This document shows, piece by piece, positions 44,969-56,521 of a stretch of DNA of 64,000 nucleotides. Position numbers and translations under genes: made by a program. Source of the DNA: Belliella buryatensis (GTDB lineage: Bacteria > Bacteroidota > Bacteroidia > Cytophagales > Cyclobacteriaceae); contig NZ_FZOK01000001.1 of NCBI RefSeq assembly GCF_900188245.1, forward strand, positions 400,825 through 464,824, written 5' to 3'. Each line of letters opens with the position of its first letter. Positions within the stretch are counted from its first letter, which is position 1. The notes below the pieces were generated by a model. It ran no database searches. It saw nothing but the letters and a program-made list of their open reading frames with translations, and was not told where the DNA came from.

Positions 44969-45682
44969 ATGAATAGAAGAGAAAACCTCAAACTCCTTTT
45001 CACTGGAGCCTTGGCTTCAGGATTCTTGCTGACCAATTGCAGCCCTGAAGAAAAGCAACTCACCTACTCCCCTCAATTATCTGGAGGAACCAAGGGAGGT
45101 AGAACTGAAGAGGAAAAATTGATCGATCAAAAATTGCTTTCTGAGACCTTTTTGACCGAAGAAGAGAAAAAGAAACTAGAAGTATTGGTAGATATCATTA
45201 TACCAGCGGATGAAAAATCTCCCGCTGCTACAGAAGTGGGCGTGGTAGACTTCATCGAATTCATGATGAAAGACTACCCCGGATATCAAACTCCCATGCG
45301 TGGTGGACTAATGTGGTTGGATCATTATGGGGAAGATCACTTTGGGAAAGTATTTCTTGAATTGGATGATTCCCAAAAGTTAGAAATCATCGAAGCCATA
45401 GCATGGCCAGAGCGTGCTGAGCCTGAAAATGAAGGAGGGGTTAAATTCTTCAATATGCTTCGAAACCTCACAGCTACAGGTTATTTCACCACTGAGCCCG
45501 GCTTCAAATATTTAGGATATGTAGGAAATACACCGAATATCTGGGATGGCGTTCCAGATCATATTATGAAAACGCATGGATTTGAGCTACCTGAAGTATA
45601 CAAAGACGTGTATCTCAAACCAGAAGAACGAGGAGAACTAGCGCAATGGGATGATGAAGGAAATATTATTAGGAAAGGATAA
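44969..45682 (+). CDS. Gluconate 2-dehydrogenase subunit 3-like protein
   Basis: 237 residues. The N-terminus MNRRENLKLLFTGALASGF is a Tat-like signal, followed by LTNCS as a possible lipobox. The rest is the gluconate_2-dh3 family: LEVLVDIIIPADEKSPAATEVGVVDFI, YPGYQTPMRGGLMWLD, FFNMLRNLTATGYFT and the C-terminal PGFKYLGYVGNTP. This small subunit partners a GMC oxidoreductase and supports its export and stability. The large-subunit gene ends 10 bases before it. The usual cytochrome c subunit is absent from the neighbourhood. Confidence 0.9.
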   Translation: MNRRENLKLLFTGALASGFLLTNCSPEEKQLTYSPQLSGGTKGGRTEEEKLIDQKLLSETFLTEEEKKKLEVLVDIIIPADEKSPAATEVGVVDFIEFMMKDYPGYQTPMRGGLMWLDHYGEDHFGKVFLELDDSQKLEIIEAIAWPERAEPENEGGVKFFNMLRNLTATGYFTTEPGFKYLGYVGNTPNIWDGVPDHIMKTHGFELPEVYKDVYLKPEERGELAQWDDEGNIIRKG

Positions 45683-45692
45683 AAATAATCAG

Positions 45693-45730
45693 AGAAAAAG
45701 CCATTGCATATCAGTGGCTTTTCTATTTTT
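45693..45730 (+). terminator. Terminator of the GMC operon
   Basis: AGAAAAAGCCA / TGGCTTTTCT with an 11-base loop, followed by ATTTTTG. Confidence 0.78.
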
Positions 45731-45750
45731 GAGGGATTTTCAAAATTGAT

Positions 45751-46818
45751 ATGACAAAACTCAAACCTTTCTTTCTTTCAATTTCCCTACTAGGATTACT
45801 CCTATGGCTAGGGGCTTGCACCAAAAACATCAGCATGTCTAGACTTATGCCTGCTGAAATCGATGTTCCTAATCATGTACAGCGATTGCTAATTGTAGAC
45901 AGAACAGCCCCACAAAATGAAAATTTAGCTGTATTGGAAGGCTTGATATCCGGAGAGGCTCCTTTTGAAGTTCGCAACGCTGTAGAAGCTACTATTGCCA
46001 CAATTCAGCAAGAGCTCAACACCTCACCTAGATTCGAAGTGATCAGAGCTAGAGAACGTCTAAGAGGAGGATTATTTGCACAGACTTTTCCAAACCCCTT
46101 GACATGGCCTCAAATAGAAGCATTATGTAGAGAATATAATGCTGATGCTGTACTCGCTTTGGAAAAATTCAGCTCTGACTTTATCGTGACTGATAAAAGA
46201 CAAATTATCAAGAAAACAGAAGGTGAAGGAAGAAATGCGAAGACTGTGGAAGTTCAAGGAATCTATGCGGAAGGTGTTGCTTCTGTACAAGTAGGATTCA
46301 GATTCTATGACCCTTTAACCAAGAATATTGCTGATCAACGAGATTTTGAAAAAACCAACCTTTGGTCAGCGGAGGCTGAAACCAGAACACAAGCACTAGC
46401 ACTCCTGATAGATAAGGTCAAGGCTACCCAATATGTAGGACAAGTCGCTGGAGCAAGCTATGCGAGAAGGATTGCTCCCATGTACCTTAGCATCAACAGA
46501 ACCCTCTACCAAAAGCCTAAAGAAAACCCTGCATTGGCTAGAGGTGCTAGATTAGCAGAAGTCAATCGCTGGGAAGAAGCCATCGAAGTATGGGAAAACG
46601 GATTAAACTTTCCTAATAGAGACAAATCAGGAGGAAGAATTTGCTACAATATTGCAGTCGGATTTGAAGTGCTGGGAGATCTAGAGTCAGCAAAATACTG
46701 GGCAGGGAAAGCCTATACAGACTATGGGTTCAAGCAAGGTCGTACTTACTCTAATCAACTCAATGTCAGAATGGGACAAGAAGAAAGACTTCGCCAACAA
46801 CTTTCTAGAGAAAACTAA
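45751..46818 (+). CDS. DUF6340 family lipoprotein
   Basis: 355 residues. Lipoprotein signal ending GACTK (Cys23). DUF6340-type body: IDVPNHVQRLLIVDRTAPQ near 38, WPQIEALCREYNADAVLALEKF near 127, VQVGFRFYDPLT near 180, then a helical C-terminus (LARGARLAEVNRWEEAIEVW, GGRICYNIAVGFEVLGDLESAKYW) that resembles tetratricopeptide repeats. Function unknown; probably a periplasmic or outer-membrane component of envelope assembly. It is separated from neighbours by terminators on both sides. Confidence 0.8.
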   Translation: MTKLKPFFLSISLLGLLLWLGACTKNISMSRLMPAEIDVPNHVQRLLIVDRTAPQNENLAVLEGLISGEAPFEVRNAVEATIATIQQELNTSPRFEVIRARERLRGGLFAQTFPNPLTWPQIEALCREYNADAVLALEKFSSDFIVTDKRQIIKKTEGEGRNAKTVEVQGIYAEGVASVQVGFRFYDPLTKNIADQRDFEKTNLWSAEAETRTQALALLIDKVKATQYVGQVAGASYARRIAPMYLSINRTLYQKPKENPALARGARLAEVNRWEEAIEVWENGLNFPNRDKSGGRICYNIAVGFEVLGDLESAKYWAGKAYTDYGFKQGRTYSNQLNVRMGQEERLRQQLSREN

Positions 46819-46850
46819 GCAGGCAAGACTTGCTTAGTTTACTTTTTTAA
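46812..46850 (+). terminator. Terminator of the DUF6340 gene
   Basis: AAACTAAGCA / TGCTTAGTTT, 10 perfect pairs spanning the stop codon, 9-base loop, followed by a T-run. Confidence 0.85.
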
Positions 46851-46906
46851 CTAATTTTATTTTTTAGTATAAAATTCATTTACTTTAGATCTTTTAGAAT
46901 TAAACA

Positions 46907-48091
46907 ATGAGTAAACTTTATTTTACCAGAATTTCCAGTGCCGCAATCATAATTGGGGCGATTTTATTACAAATCAGTTGTGGGAATAAAGAATCAAGTT
47001 CAGAAGCCCTCTTAGCAGCAGAATCTTATGAATTAGAAATCATCGATTCGGTGACGATAGACTATTTGGGTGCACTCAGCTGGTCTGATATCAGTCGTGA
47101 TGGCAATCATATTCTGGGTTATGACAATCAAAAAATGGATGTCATGCTCTTTTCCAAAGAAGGAGAAGTATTGGGCGCTTTCAACAAAACAGGAGATCAG
47201 CCTGATGCAATCGGTGGTAGCCCACTTTCTAGACCTCAATTCGTCAAGCAAAACGAATGGGCCATACTTGGTAAAAATGGCGTTTTCGCATATGACTTTA
47301 ATGGGCAGCTGACTAGAAAAGCCAAGCCCGACTTCCCTGTCTCCATATCCTTGACCATCTCCAATGCAAATATCTTACACTTCTTAGACGAAGATATTGC
47401 CTTGGCACACTTCATGGGAAGGGATGGGAAAGGAACTTTTTATGTAAATCCAGAAATCACACAATTAGAAAAAGTTGATTTTAATACTGGAGATTTCTCA
47501 GGAGTTGCTCCTATCCCAAGCAATTCAAAATACAATAACCCTGAAAAAATCCACAATGTGCTCACTGTAATTCCTGCGATGGATATTTATGATGGCAAAT
47601 TGTACATCGCATTTAAAAATGAACCAAAGCTGTGGATTTATGACCTTAACAATCTTGACCAACCAAAGCAAGAAATCAATATTGCCTTTGATAAATTCAT
47701 CGAAAAAGAAGGGGTCTCTCCTGATGCTGTAGATCGAGATAATTTTGGAATCAACTCCAAAGACTTCACTTACGGAAGCATTGAAAAGATACTTGTACAT
47801 AAAGATATTATCATCATGCAGTACGCTGAGGGATTGACTGAGGCGGAATACAAAGCAGCAAGTGAGGGACTTGACAACCCTATGGATCTTTTCTCGAAAC
47901 TTTTCGCTGCAAATAAGTCCCAATTTGGGCTAATTGGTGCAGATGGGCAAATCAAACCTATCAAACTTCCAGAACGAGTAGGGAATATTGAATTTATTGA
48001 TCAAGAAGGAAATATTTGGATTAGCTACAATAGAGAAGAAGAGCTCGATTACGAATTGATTTTTAAAGCAAATTTAAAAGCAGTAAAATGA
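46907..48091 (+). CDS. Lipoprotein, first of a tandem paralogue pair
   Basis: 394 residues. Lipoprotein signal ending LQISCG (Cys25 or so). The body has repeated beta-strand blocks with aromatic and acidic motifs (ELEIIDSVTIDYLG, MLFSKEGEVLGAFNKTGDQPDAIGG, LWIYDLNN), the layout of a six- or seven-bladed beta-propeller. It overlaps the next gene by four bases (ATGA) and is similar to it in the N-terminal propeller, e.g. ELEIIDSVTIDYLG versus DLEIVDSLSIDYLG. Function unknown; it may bind a ligand or form part of an outer-membrane complex. Confidence 0.7.
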   Translation: MSKLYFTRISSAAIIIGAILLQISCGNKESSSEALLAAESYELEIIDSVTIDYLGALSWSDISRDGNHILGYDNQKMDVMLFSKEGEVLGAFNKTGDQPDAIGGSPLSRPQFVKQNEWAILGKNGVFAYDFNGQLTRKAKPDFPVSISLTISNANILHFLDEDIALAHFMGRDGKGTFYVNPEITQLEKVDFNTGDFSGVAPIPSNSKYNNPEKIHNVLTVIPAMDIYDGKLYIAFKNEPKLWIYDLNNLDQPKQEINIAFDKFIEKEGVSPDAVDRDNFGINSKDFTYGSIEKILVHKDIIIMQYAEGLTEAEYKAASEGLDNPMDLFSKLFAANKSQFGLIGADGQIKPIKLPERVGNIEFIDQEGNIWISYNREEELDYELIFKANLKAVK

Positions 48092-49245
48092 GAAATGTAT
48101 TTTTGATAGGACTGATCATCATGACCTTAGGAGTAGGTTGTGGTCAAAAAGACACCAAAGAAGCGAGTTCTTCCGATTATTATTATGATTTGGAGATAGT
48201 AGATTCATTATCCATAGATTATCTAGGCGAAATGTATCTATTAAGCATTGATGCCGAAAATGATCTATTCCTATTTATGGGTTCTAAGTTTGATCAGCTG
48301 ATGTTAGTGAATCGTCAAGGTGAAATTATCTCCGAATACAACAAACCAACAGATGCTCCGGATTCCTTTGGCAATCTCGCAATGGGCGGATCTGTATACA
48401 ATGGAAAAATTGCGATCATGGGATTGAGAAAGTTCAATATCTATGATTTAGAATTCAACCTTTTAGAAACTTTTGAAAAAGATAATCTTGTGAGTATTTC
48501 TATGATCTACTTAGGATACGAACACCTACAGCCTGTTGAGATAGATGGTCAGATCCATTATGTTTCCTATTCTGCTGGGCCACAAACAACTTATGAGAGT
48601 AATGATCCCAATTACTATTTGGAATATAATAATTTTGAATTCATCAATACAGCAACCAAGACTTTTGAAACTATTGTTCCGTTCCATGAAAGAAGCTTAT
48701 TTTATCAACCAAAAATAGCATATAACCAAATCAAACCATGGTTTCAAGTAGTTGGTAAGGAAATCCATTACGTGCACAATACGGATAGCATGTATTACCG
48801 CTACGATATCAAGAATCCTGAGAATCATTTTGCAGAACAAATCCCTTTTGATGAATTTATTTTACCAAAAGGTTTTGAATTTGGAAAAGAAGAGAGTGAA
48901 AATTCACAAAAAGACAGACCTGGAAATGTGAGTAATATATTTGTACATGATGGTCAATCTTTGATTTTGTATAGATCAGGTTTGAAAGAATATGAAATTC
49001 CTGAAAAAACAGATGACAATACCGAGAATTGGAAGCGAATACTCGAAAAAGACAAACTCAAACTTATTGTAAGAGAAAACGATGGATCATATAGTGCTCC
49101 GTCTACCATTTCATCAAAGCTCACCTTACAATCATTTGATAAAAAAGGCAGATTATGGGTTAAGCCTAACTCATTTTTCTTAGACTTTGAACCTGATATG
49201 GTCACTTTCTACGAGATGAAATTAGTAAAAAGGGAAAAGGAGTAA
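48088..49245 (+). CDS. Lipoprotein, second of a tandem paralogue pair
   Basis: 385 residues. Lipoprotein signal ending GVGCG (Cys18). Propeller-like body beginning YDLEIVDSLSIDYLGEMYLLS, then GEIISEYNKPTDAPDSFGN, and KPNSFFLDFEPDMVTFYEMKL at the end. It shares the opening blocks and overall plan with the upstream gene, with which it overlaps by four bases, so the two arose by duplication and are translated together. No known function. Low sequence identity elsewhere implies an old duplication. Confidence 0.7.
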   Translation: MRNVFLIGLIIMTLGVGCGQKDTKEASSSDYYYDLEIVDSLSIDYLGEMYLLSIDAENDLFLFMGSKFDQLMLVNRQGEIISEYNKPTDAPDSFGNLAMGGSVYNGKIAIMGLRKFNIYDLEFNLLETFEKDNLVSISMIYLGYEHLQPVEIDGQIHYVSYSAGPQTTYESNDPNYYLEYNNFEFINTATKTFETIVPFHERSLFYQPKIAYNQIKPWFQVVGKEIHYVHNTDSMYYRYDIKNPENHFAEQIPFDEFILPKGFEFGKEESENSQKDRPGNVSNIFVHDGQSLILYRSGLKEYEIPEKTDDNTENWKRILEKDKLKLIVRENDGSYSAPSTISSKLTLQSFDKKGRLWVKPNSFFLDFEPDMVTFYEMKLVKREKE

Positions 49246-49390
49246 TGATTCTAAGGTTACCTTTTCTATCTAATTTTCAAATAGCCTCCCCTTTCACTAA
49301 TCGTAGGATGAATGAAGGCATATGATCGTAACAGAAATTCTATTTTGATCGAAAACTCAGTACATCGATGCCATAGGCATTGCATATCTA

Positions 49391-49419
49391 AAAAAAACCA
49401 GCCTCCAATAGAAGGCTGG
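49391..49419 (-). terminator. Terminator of katG
   Basis: CCAGCCT / AGGCTGG with an 8-base loop; on the minus strand a run of seven T follows. About 32 bases past the katG stop. Confidence 0.88.
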
Positions 49420-49450
49420 CTTGATCTATCAATTTAATCCTCAATCAAAA

Positions 49451-51724
<2,274 letters not shown>

Positions 51725-51754
51725 TTATTTTTTAGGTATGATTAAATAAGAACT

Positions 51755-51762
51755 CAAAATTA
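51755..51762 (-). promoter_or_regulatory. Candidate -7 promoter element of katG
   Basis: The minus strand reads TAATTTTG, an exact TAnnTTTG match, about 46 bases before the katG ATG (implied leader near 40 bases). Confidence 0.5.
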
Positions 51763-51928
51763 CTTTCTATTGCTTTTAGAAAGAAATTGAAAAAATCTAT
51801 AAGCAATCGAGTTGGTAAATAACTCAGTGAAAAAAATCTTAAAAGTTTTAGCTATCAAGGGGATATGCTGGTCACATTTTAGATAAATTCGCATGAAATA
51901 TTCCTTAGCAATCATTCCATTTACTATA

Positions 51929-52864
51929 ATGACTTCACCTACTACCTCCACAATCCTAATGGTAAGACCTGCAAACTTTGGCTTCAACCCAGAAACAGCT
52001 AGCAACAACTTTTATCAAAAAAAAGACGATCGTGATGCTTTAGAAATCAATACAATCGCCCAGAAAGAGTTTGATAATTTTGTTGCCTTACTCCGTAAAG
52101 AAGGAATTGAGGTAATTGTGGTAGAAGACACGAAGACTCCACTAAAAACGGATGCAATATTTCCAAATAATTGGTTCACCACACACCAAGATGGCAAGGT
52201 CATCCTATATCCTATGTTTTCTCCAAACAGAAGATTGGAGCGAAGAAAAGATATCCTTGAGATATTAATGCAAAATAAATTTTTGATTGACGAAGTGATT
52301 GATTTGAGTTTTTTTGAGCAGCATGAACAATATTTGGAAGGTACGGGCAGTCTAATTTTTGACAGAGAAAACCAAAATGCTTACGCTTGCAGATCATTGA
52401 GAACACATGAAGTTCCTTTAAAATATTTAGGACGACTTTTGGCATACAAAGTGATAGACTTTGATGCTAAACAATTAATTGATGGAAAAGAATCGCCGAT
52501 TTACCACACCAATGTCATGATGCATGTCGGAAGTGATATTGCTGTGGTATGTTTAGATAGCTTACCAAATGCCTCTGAAAAGTTAGTATTACAGCAAGAG
52601 TTACAAATGACTGGTAAAAAAATCATCCCTATTACCTCAAAACAGAAGTTTCAATTTGCTGGTAATATGTTGGAAGTCAAAAATGGTCAAAATGAGAAGT
52701 TTACTGTAATGTCCAGGACAGCATATAACTCTTTGAACAAAGCCCAAATCAAAACCATTGAGAAATATACAAAAATCATTGCCCCAGAAATTCCAGTAAT
52801 CGAAAAACTAGGAGGTGGAAGTGCTAGATGCATGATGGCGGAGATTTTCCTACCAAGAGCTTAA
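51929..52864 (+). CDS. ctlX: CtlX-type amidinotransferase-family hydrolase
   Basis: 311 residues from the ATG at 51929; an upstream ATG at 51893 would lie at the expected transcription start, and homologues begin near TSTILMVRPANF. The family is the citrulline/arginine-deiminase-like pentein fold. Motifs: MVRPANFGFNPET, FPNNWFTTHQDG near 85, LEGTGSLIFD, YHTNVMMHVG with catalytic His, and the C-terminal GGGSARCMMAEIF with nucleophile Cys. CtlX-type enzymes have been linked to citrulline utilisation. The stop codon overlaps the stop of convergent sulP by four bases. Confidence 0.85.
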   Translation: MTSPTTSTILMVRPANFGFNPETASNNFYQKKDDRDALEINTIAQKEFDNFVALLRKEGIEVIVVEDTKTPLKTDAIFPNNWFTTHQDGKVILYPMFSPNRRLERRKDILEILMQNKFLIDEVIDLSFFEQHEQYLEGTGSLIFDRENQNAYACRSLRTHEVPLKYLGRLLAYKVIDFDAKQLIDGKESPIYHTNVMMHVGSDIAVVCLDSLPNASEKLVLQQELQMTGKKIIPITSKQKFQFAGNMLEVKNGQNEKFTVMSRTAYNSLNKAQIKTIEKYTKIIAPEIPVIEKLGGGSARCMMAEIFLPRA

Positions 52865-54423
52865 TGGTGAGCACCTACTTTTACAGATTTGATTTTGATT
52901 GTATCCACTTCGATATCCCTCTCCCTAGCTGAGATTTTGAAGTTTTCTATTACTTCTAGTACATCGTAATCAATGATTTTGGAATTGCTTCCATCGATGA
53001 TCACATGCTTACCATCTGGTACTTCTTCAAGTGTTTTGATCAATGCTCCTTTGTTTAGAAAACTCACTTCTTCTGAAAGGATAATTTTCAAAGTATCCTT
53101 ATCTTCCTTGCTTTCTTTGGAGATGATATGTGAGTTTTGGAAATTACGTAATAGGATATAAACAATCGCTACTCCCATACCCAAGGCTATACCTATAAGT
53201 AAATCAAAGACTACAATCCCAAGTACTGTAATCAAAAAAGGTAAAAATTGATCCCAACCCAACCTTGCTTGAGATTTGATAAGAGAAACTCTGGTCAATT
53301 TATAACCAACTTGCAATAGTATCGCGGCCAAGGCAGCCAAAGGGATTAAATTCAACCAGCTAGGAATCAACAATACCGTAACTACCAACAATACTCCGTG
53401 AAAAATAGCTGACATCTTTGTCCTAGATCCTGCAGTGACATTTGCAGAGCTCCTGACAATCACCGCTGTCACTGGAAGTCCGCCTATGAGCCCATTGATC
53501 ATATTCCCAATACCCTGAGCCAGTAACTCTCTGTTTGGGGGTGAAACTCGTTTGTAGGGATCAATTTTATCAGCAGCTTCCAAACTCAATAACGTTTCTA
53601 AACTCGCTATAATAGCTATAGTAAAAGCCACAACCCAAACTCCTGAATTGGTGATGGCAGAGAAATCTGGAAGCATAAAAAGATCTGTAAAGCTGGAAAA
53701 AGAATCCACTTGAGGAAGCACAACCTTGTCATCAATATCAAGATAAAGCGAAGGTAATAAGAATTTAAAAAGTTTATTGATCCCTACACTCAAAAAAACT
53801 ACGATAAGGGCTCCTGGAATAACCCTCAATATTTTATTACTCTTGATCATGGGTTTGTCCCAAATAATCAAAATAGTCAATGAAATTGTGGTGATAATCA
53901 AAGCCCCAAAATCAAATTCATTTGCTAAATTCCTCAAATCCAGCACCGCTCCCAAGTCATTGATAAAAGGTATGTATTGTGCCAAATTTTGAGTTTCATT
54001 CACCCCAAAAGCATAAGGTATTTGCTTGATAATTAAGATAATCCCTATCCCTGCCAACATCCCTTTGATCACTGAAGTTGGAAAATAATAACCAATTACG
54101 CCTGCTTTGGCAATCCCAAGTAAGACCTGAAAAATTCCAGCCAACAAGACAGACATCAAGAAAACATCAAAAGAACCCAAATCACTTATCGCATTCAGTA
54201 CAATGACAGTCAAACCCGCGGCAGGACCCGAAACAGAAGTGGCAGATCCAGATAAATAACCAATCACAATCCCTCCCACTACACCTGCAATAATGCCAGA
54301 GAATAAAGGGGCTCCAGAGGATAATGCTATACCTAAGCACAATGGTAAAGCAACTAGAAATACAACCAGACCCGCGGGGAGATCTGAACCTAAATGGGCA
54401 AAAATACTTTTCGATTTATTCAT
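52861..54423 (-). CDS. SulP-family inorganic anion transporter
   Basis: 520 residues, SLC26/SulP family. About 10-12 transmembrane helices, with the signature GVVGGIVIGYLSGSATSVSGPAAGLTV cut short here as SGSATSVSGPAAGLT, plus GMLAGIGIILIIKQIP, GGLPVTAVIVRSSANV and a cytosolic C-terminal part (about 435-520) shaped like a STAS domain (KHVIIDGSNSKIIDYDVLEV). It probably imports sulfate or bicarbonate; absence of a carbonic anhydrase neighbour leaves this open. The gene is convergent with ctlX (4-base overlap of stops). Confidence 0.9.
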   Translation of the reverse strand: MNKSKSIFAHLGSDLPAGLVVFLVALPLCLGIALSSGAPLFSGIIAGVVGGIVIGYLSGSATSVSGPAAGLTVIVLNAISDLGSFDVFLMSVLLAGIFQVLLGIAKAGVIGYYFPTSVIKGMLAGIGIILIIKQIPYAFGVNETQNLAQYIPFINDLGAVLDLRNLANEFDFGALIITTISLTILIIWDKPMIKSNKILRVIPGALIVVFLSVGINKLFKFLLPSLYLDIDDKVVLPQVDSFSSFTDLFMLPDFSAITNSGVWVVAFTIAIIASLETLLSLEAADKIDPYKRVSPPNRELLAQGIGNMINGLIGGLPVTAVIVRSSANVTAGSRTKMSAIFHGVLLVVTVLLIPSWLNLIPLAALAAILLQVGYKLTRVSLIKSQARLGWDQFLPFLITVLGIVVFDLLIGIALGMGVAIVYILLRNFQNSHIISKESKEDKDTLKIILSEEVSFLNKGALIKTLEEVPDGKHVIIDGSNSKIIDYDVLEVIENFKISARERDIEVDTIKIKSVKVGAHH

Positions 54424-54997
54424 AGTGAAATGAAACTGGGTGAGTAATTCAATGGATTAACATCCTACGTAAAAATAGAACAAAAGGAATCAAGAATTTC
54501 TAACATATAAAATTATTTTATATCAGTTATAAAAAATATAAAGAAACAACTCTTACTACAATAATTCAAAAGTATCAAAACCACTGATCTCTGAATATTG
54601 AAACATGTATATCTGCTTTCACAGCAGTAGCTAAACGAAATGGGGTGTTTTAAAGCAATTGATGCACTGATAACTAATCGATTAATGTCTAGTAACGAAT
54701 ATCCACAAGAATATATGTGTTAAATATCCTTACTGATGTCATTACGGATAATCATATATTGAAAAATGACAAACCAAAATTCAACGAGTGACTATACTGA
54801 ATACTCGATTTGTAGCGAATAATCGACTACAATTGATCTAAACAATCAAGCATTAGTATCATGTATTACAACTGGTAAAAAAGTGATTTACAAATTTTGA
54901 AAAATTCAAGGCTACAATAAAAGCCCCCAATAAGTGTCTAACTTTTTGGGGGCACATCATTGACAGACTTGGGGATTTTACATCTTCGTACAAATGA
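54424..54997. other. Intergenic region, 574 bases
   Basis: The widest gene-free stretch. It is AT-rich with many short near-repeats of TAATCGAT-like sequence (54665-54850), and holds the purB terminator at 54921-54953. No tRNA, ORF above 20 residues, or clear promoter was supported. It may include a regulatory RNA, but I see no conserved structure. Confidence 0.4.
54921..54953 (-). terminator. Terminator of purB
   Basis: GCCCCCAA (54923-54930) / TTGGGGGC (54946-54953), 8 perfect pairs with a 15-base loop, followed on the minus strand by TTTTATTG. About 45 bases past the purB stop. Confidence 0.72.
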
Positions 54998-56344
54998 TCA
55001 AAAAATGCCTGTATAATTAAAAGGACTTATTTTTTTTAATTCTTCTTTGACAAGGTCATTTACATTAAGCTGATCTATGAATTCAGATATGGAATCCTTG
55101 GTGATTTTAGTGTTGGTTCTTGTAAGATCCTTGAGTGCTTCATAAGGCTTTGGGTAGCCTTCTCTTCTCAATACAGTCTGAATAGCTTCTGCCACCACAG
55201 CCCAATTTTCTTCCAAGTCGGCATCTATTGCCGCTTGATTGAGCTCTAGCTTATTAAGTCCTTTGGCCAATGATTCCAAAGCAATCAACATATGCCCAAG
55301 AGGAACACCAATGATTCTCAATACGGTACTGTCTGTCAAATCTCTTTGCAATCTGCTGATTGGTAGCTTAGCTGCCAAATGCTCCAAAAGGGCATTTGCA
55401 ATCCCTAGATTTCCTTCTGCATTTTCAAAATCAATTGGATTTACCTTGTGTGGCATTGCCGAAGAGCCAATTTCTCCAGCTTTGATTTTTTGCTTGAAAT
55501 AATTCATCGCCACGTACTGCCACACATCTTTTGAGAGATCCAACAACACTGTATTGATTCGCTTCAATCCATCGAAAAGTGCTGCTAGGTTATCGTAATG
55601 TTCAATTTGTGTAGTAGGATAGCTCCTTTCGAGTCCAAGGTAATTTGCTACAAATCCATTGGCGAACAGCATCCAATCTATATCAGGATAAGCAACATGA
55701 TGGGCGTTCATATTTCCTGTAGCCCCTCCAAATTTTGCAGAATAAGGTACTTGAGAAAGTAATTGAAGTTGCTTTTCTACTCTTGTAACGAATACTTGAA
55801 ATTCCTTTCCAAGATTGGTTGGAGAAGCCGGCTGTCCGTGAGTTTTAGCAAGCATAGGAATTGTTTTCCAAGCCTCCACTTTAGCCCTTAGGTTTTCAAG
55901 CACTGAATCTAGGCTGGGAATGATCACTTCTTCGAGTCCATGCTTAAGCATCAATGGAGTAGCTGTGTTATTAATATCTTGAGAAGTCAATCCAAAATGA
56001 ATGAATTCTTTAAATTCATCTAAACCCAGCTCATCAAACCTCTCCTTGAGAAAATATTCAACAGCTTTCACATCATGATTGGTAACCATCTCAGTCTCCT
56101 TGATAGTCTTTGCGTCTTCCATCGAAAAGTTCTTCACCAAACCTCTAAGTTGCACGAAAAATTTCTTATTGAAATCTTTCAACTGTGGAAGTGGAAGCTC
56201 GCAGAGTGCAATAAAATATTCAACTTCAACATGTACCCTGTATTTGATCAGAGCAAATTCAGAAAAATAAGGTCTAAGGGGAGCTGTCTTGCTACCATAC
56301 CTACCGTCTATAGAACTAACGGCTGTCAGGTGAGTCAAATTCAT
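54998..56344 (-). CDS. purB: Adenylosuccinate lyase
   Basis: 448 residues, the short-form purB of the fumarase/aspartase superfamily. It cleaves adenylosuccinate and SAICAR to fumarate plus AMP or AICAR in purine synthesis. The catalytic loop is GSSAMPHKVNPIDFENAEG near 290, and the conserved SPTNLGKE and YDNLAALFDGL regions are present. The N-terminal LTAVSSIDGRYGSKT is typical. Transcribed as a single gene with terminator; no purine operon nearby. Confidence 0.96.
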   Translation of the reverse strand: MNLTHLTAVSSIDGRYGSKTAPLRPYFSEFALIKYRVHVEVEYFIALCELPLPQLKDFNKKFFVQLRGLVKNFSMEDAKTIKETEMVTNHDVKAVEYFLKERFDELGLDEFKEFIHFGLTSQDINNTATPLMLKHGLEEVIIPSLDSVLENLRAKVEAWKTIPMLAKTHGQPASPTNLGKEFQVFVTRVEKQLQLLSQVPYSAKFGGATGNMNAHHVAYPDIDWMLFANGFVANYLGLERSYPTTQIEHYDNLAALFDGLKRINTVLLDLSKDVWQYVAMNYFKQKIKAGEIGSSAMPHKVNPIDFENAEGNLGIANALLEHLAAKLPISRLQRDLTDSTVLRIIGVPLGHMLIALESLAKGLNKLELNQAAIDADLEENWAVVAEAIQTVLRREGYPKPYEALKDLTRTNTKITKDSISEFIDQLNVNDLVKEELKKISPFNYTGIF

Positions 56345-56508
56345 GATGTTGTATTTTGTTTAGAGTGCGCAAATTTAGCTTTTCAAAAAGAAAAAAACAG
56401 GCTTCTAATGAAATATAAATCCCCACCCACTTAAAACAAATCTTCGCCAATTTGATTTCAGTTCTGACCGAATGAAGAAAACAGATCTGTTTCATCTACT
56501 TATTAGTC

Positions 56509-56516
56509 TAGCTTTG
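56509..56516 (+). promoter_or_regulatory. Candidate -7 element directly before the DUF5916 ATG
   Basis: TAGCTTTG is an exact TAnnTTTG match ending 5 bases before the ATG at 56522. If used, transcription would start at or beside the ATG, giving a leaderless or near-leaderless mRNA. Confidence 0.4.
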
Positions 56517-56521
56517 CACCG

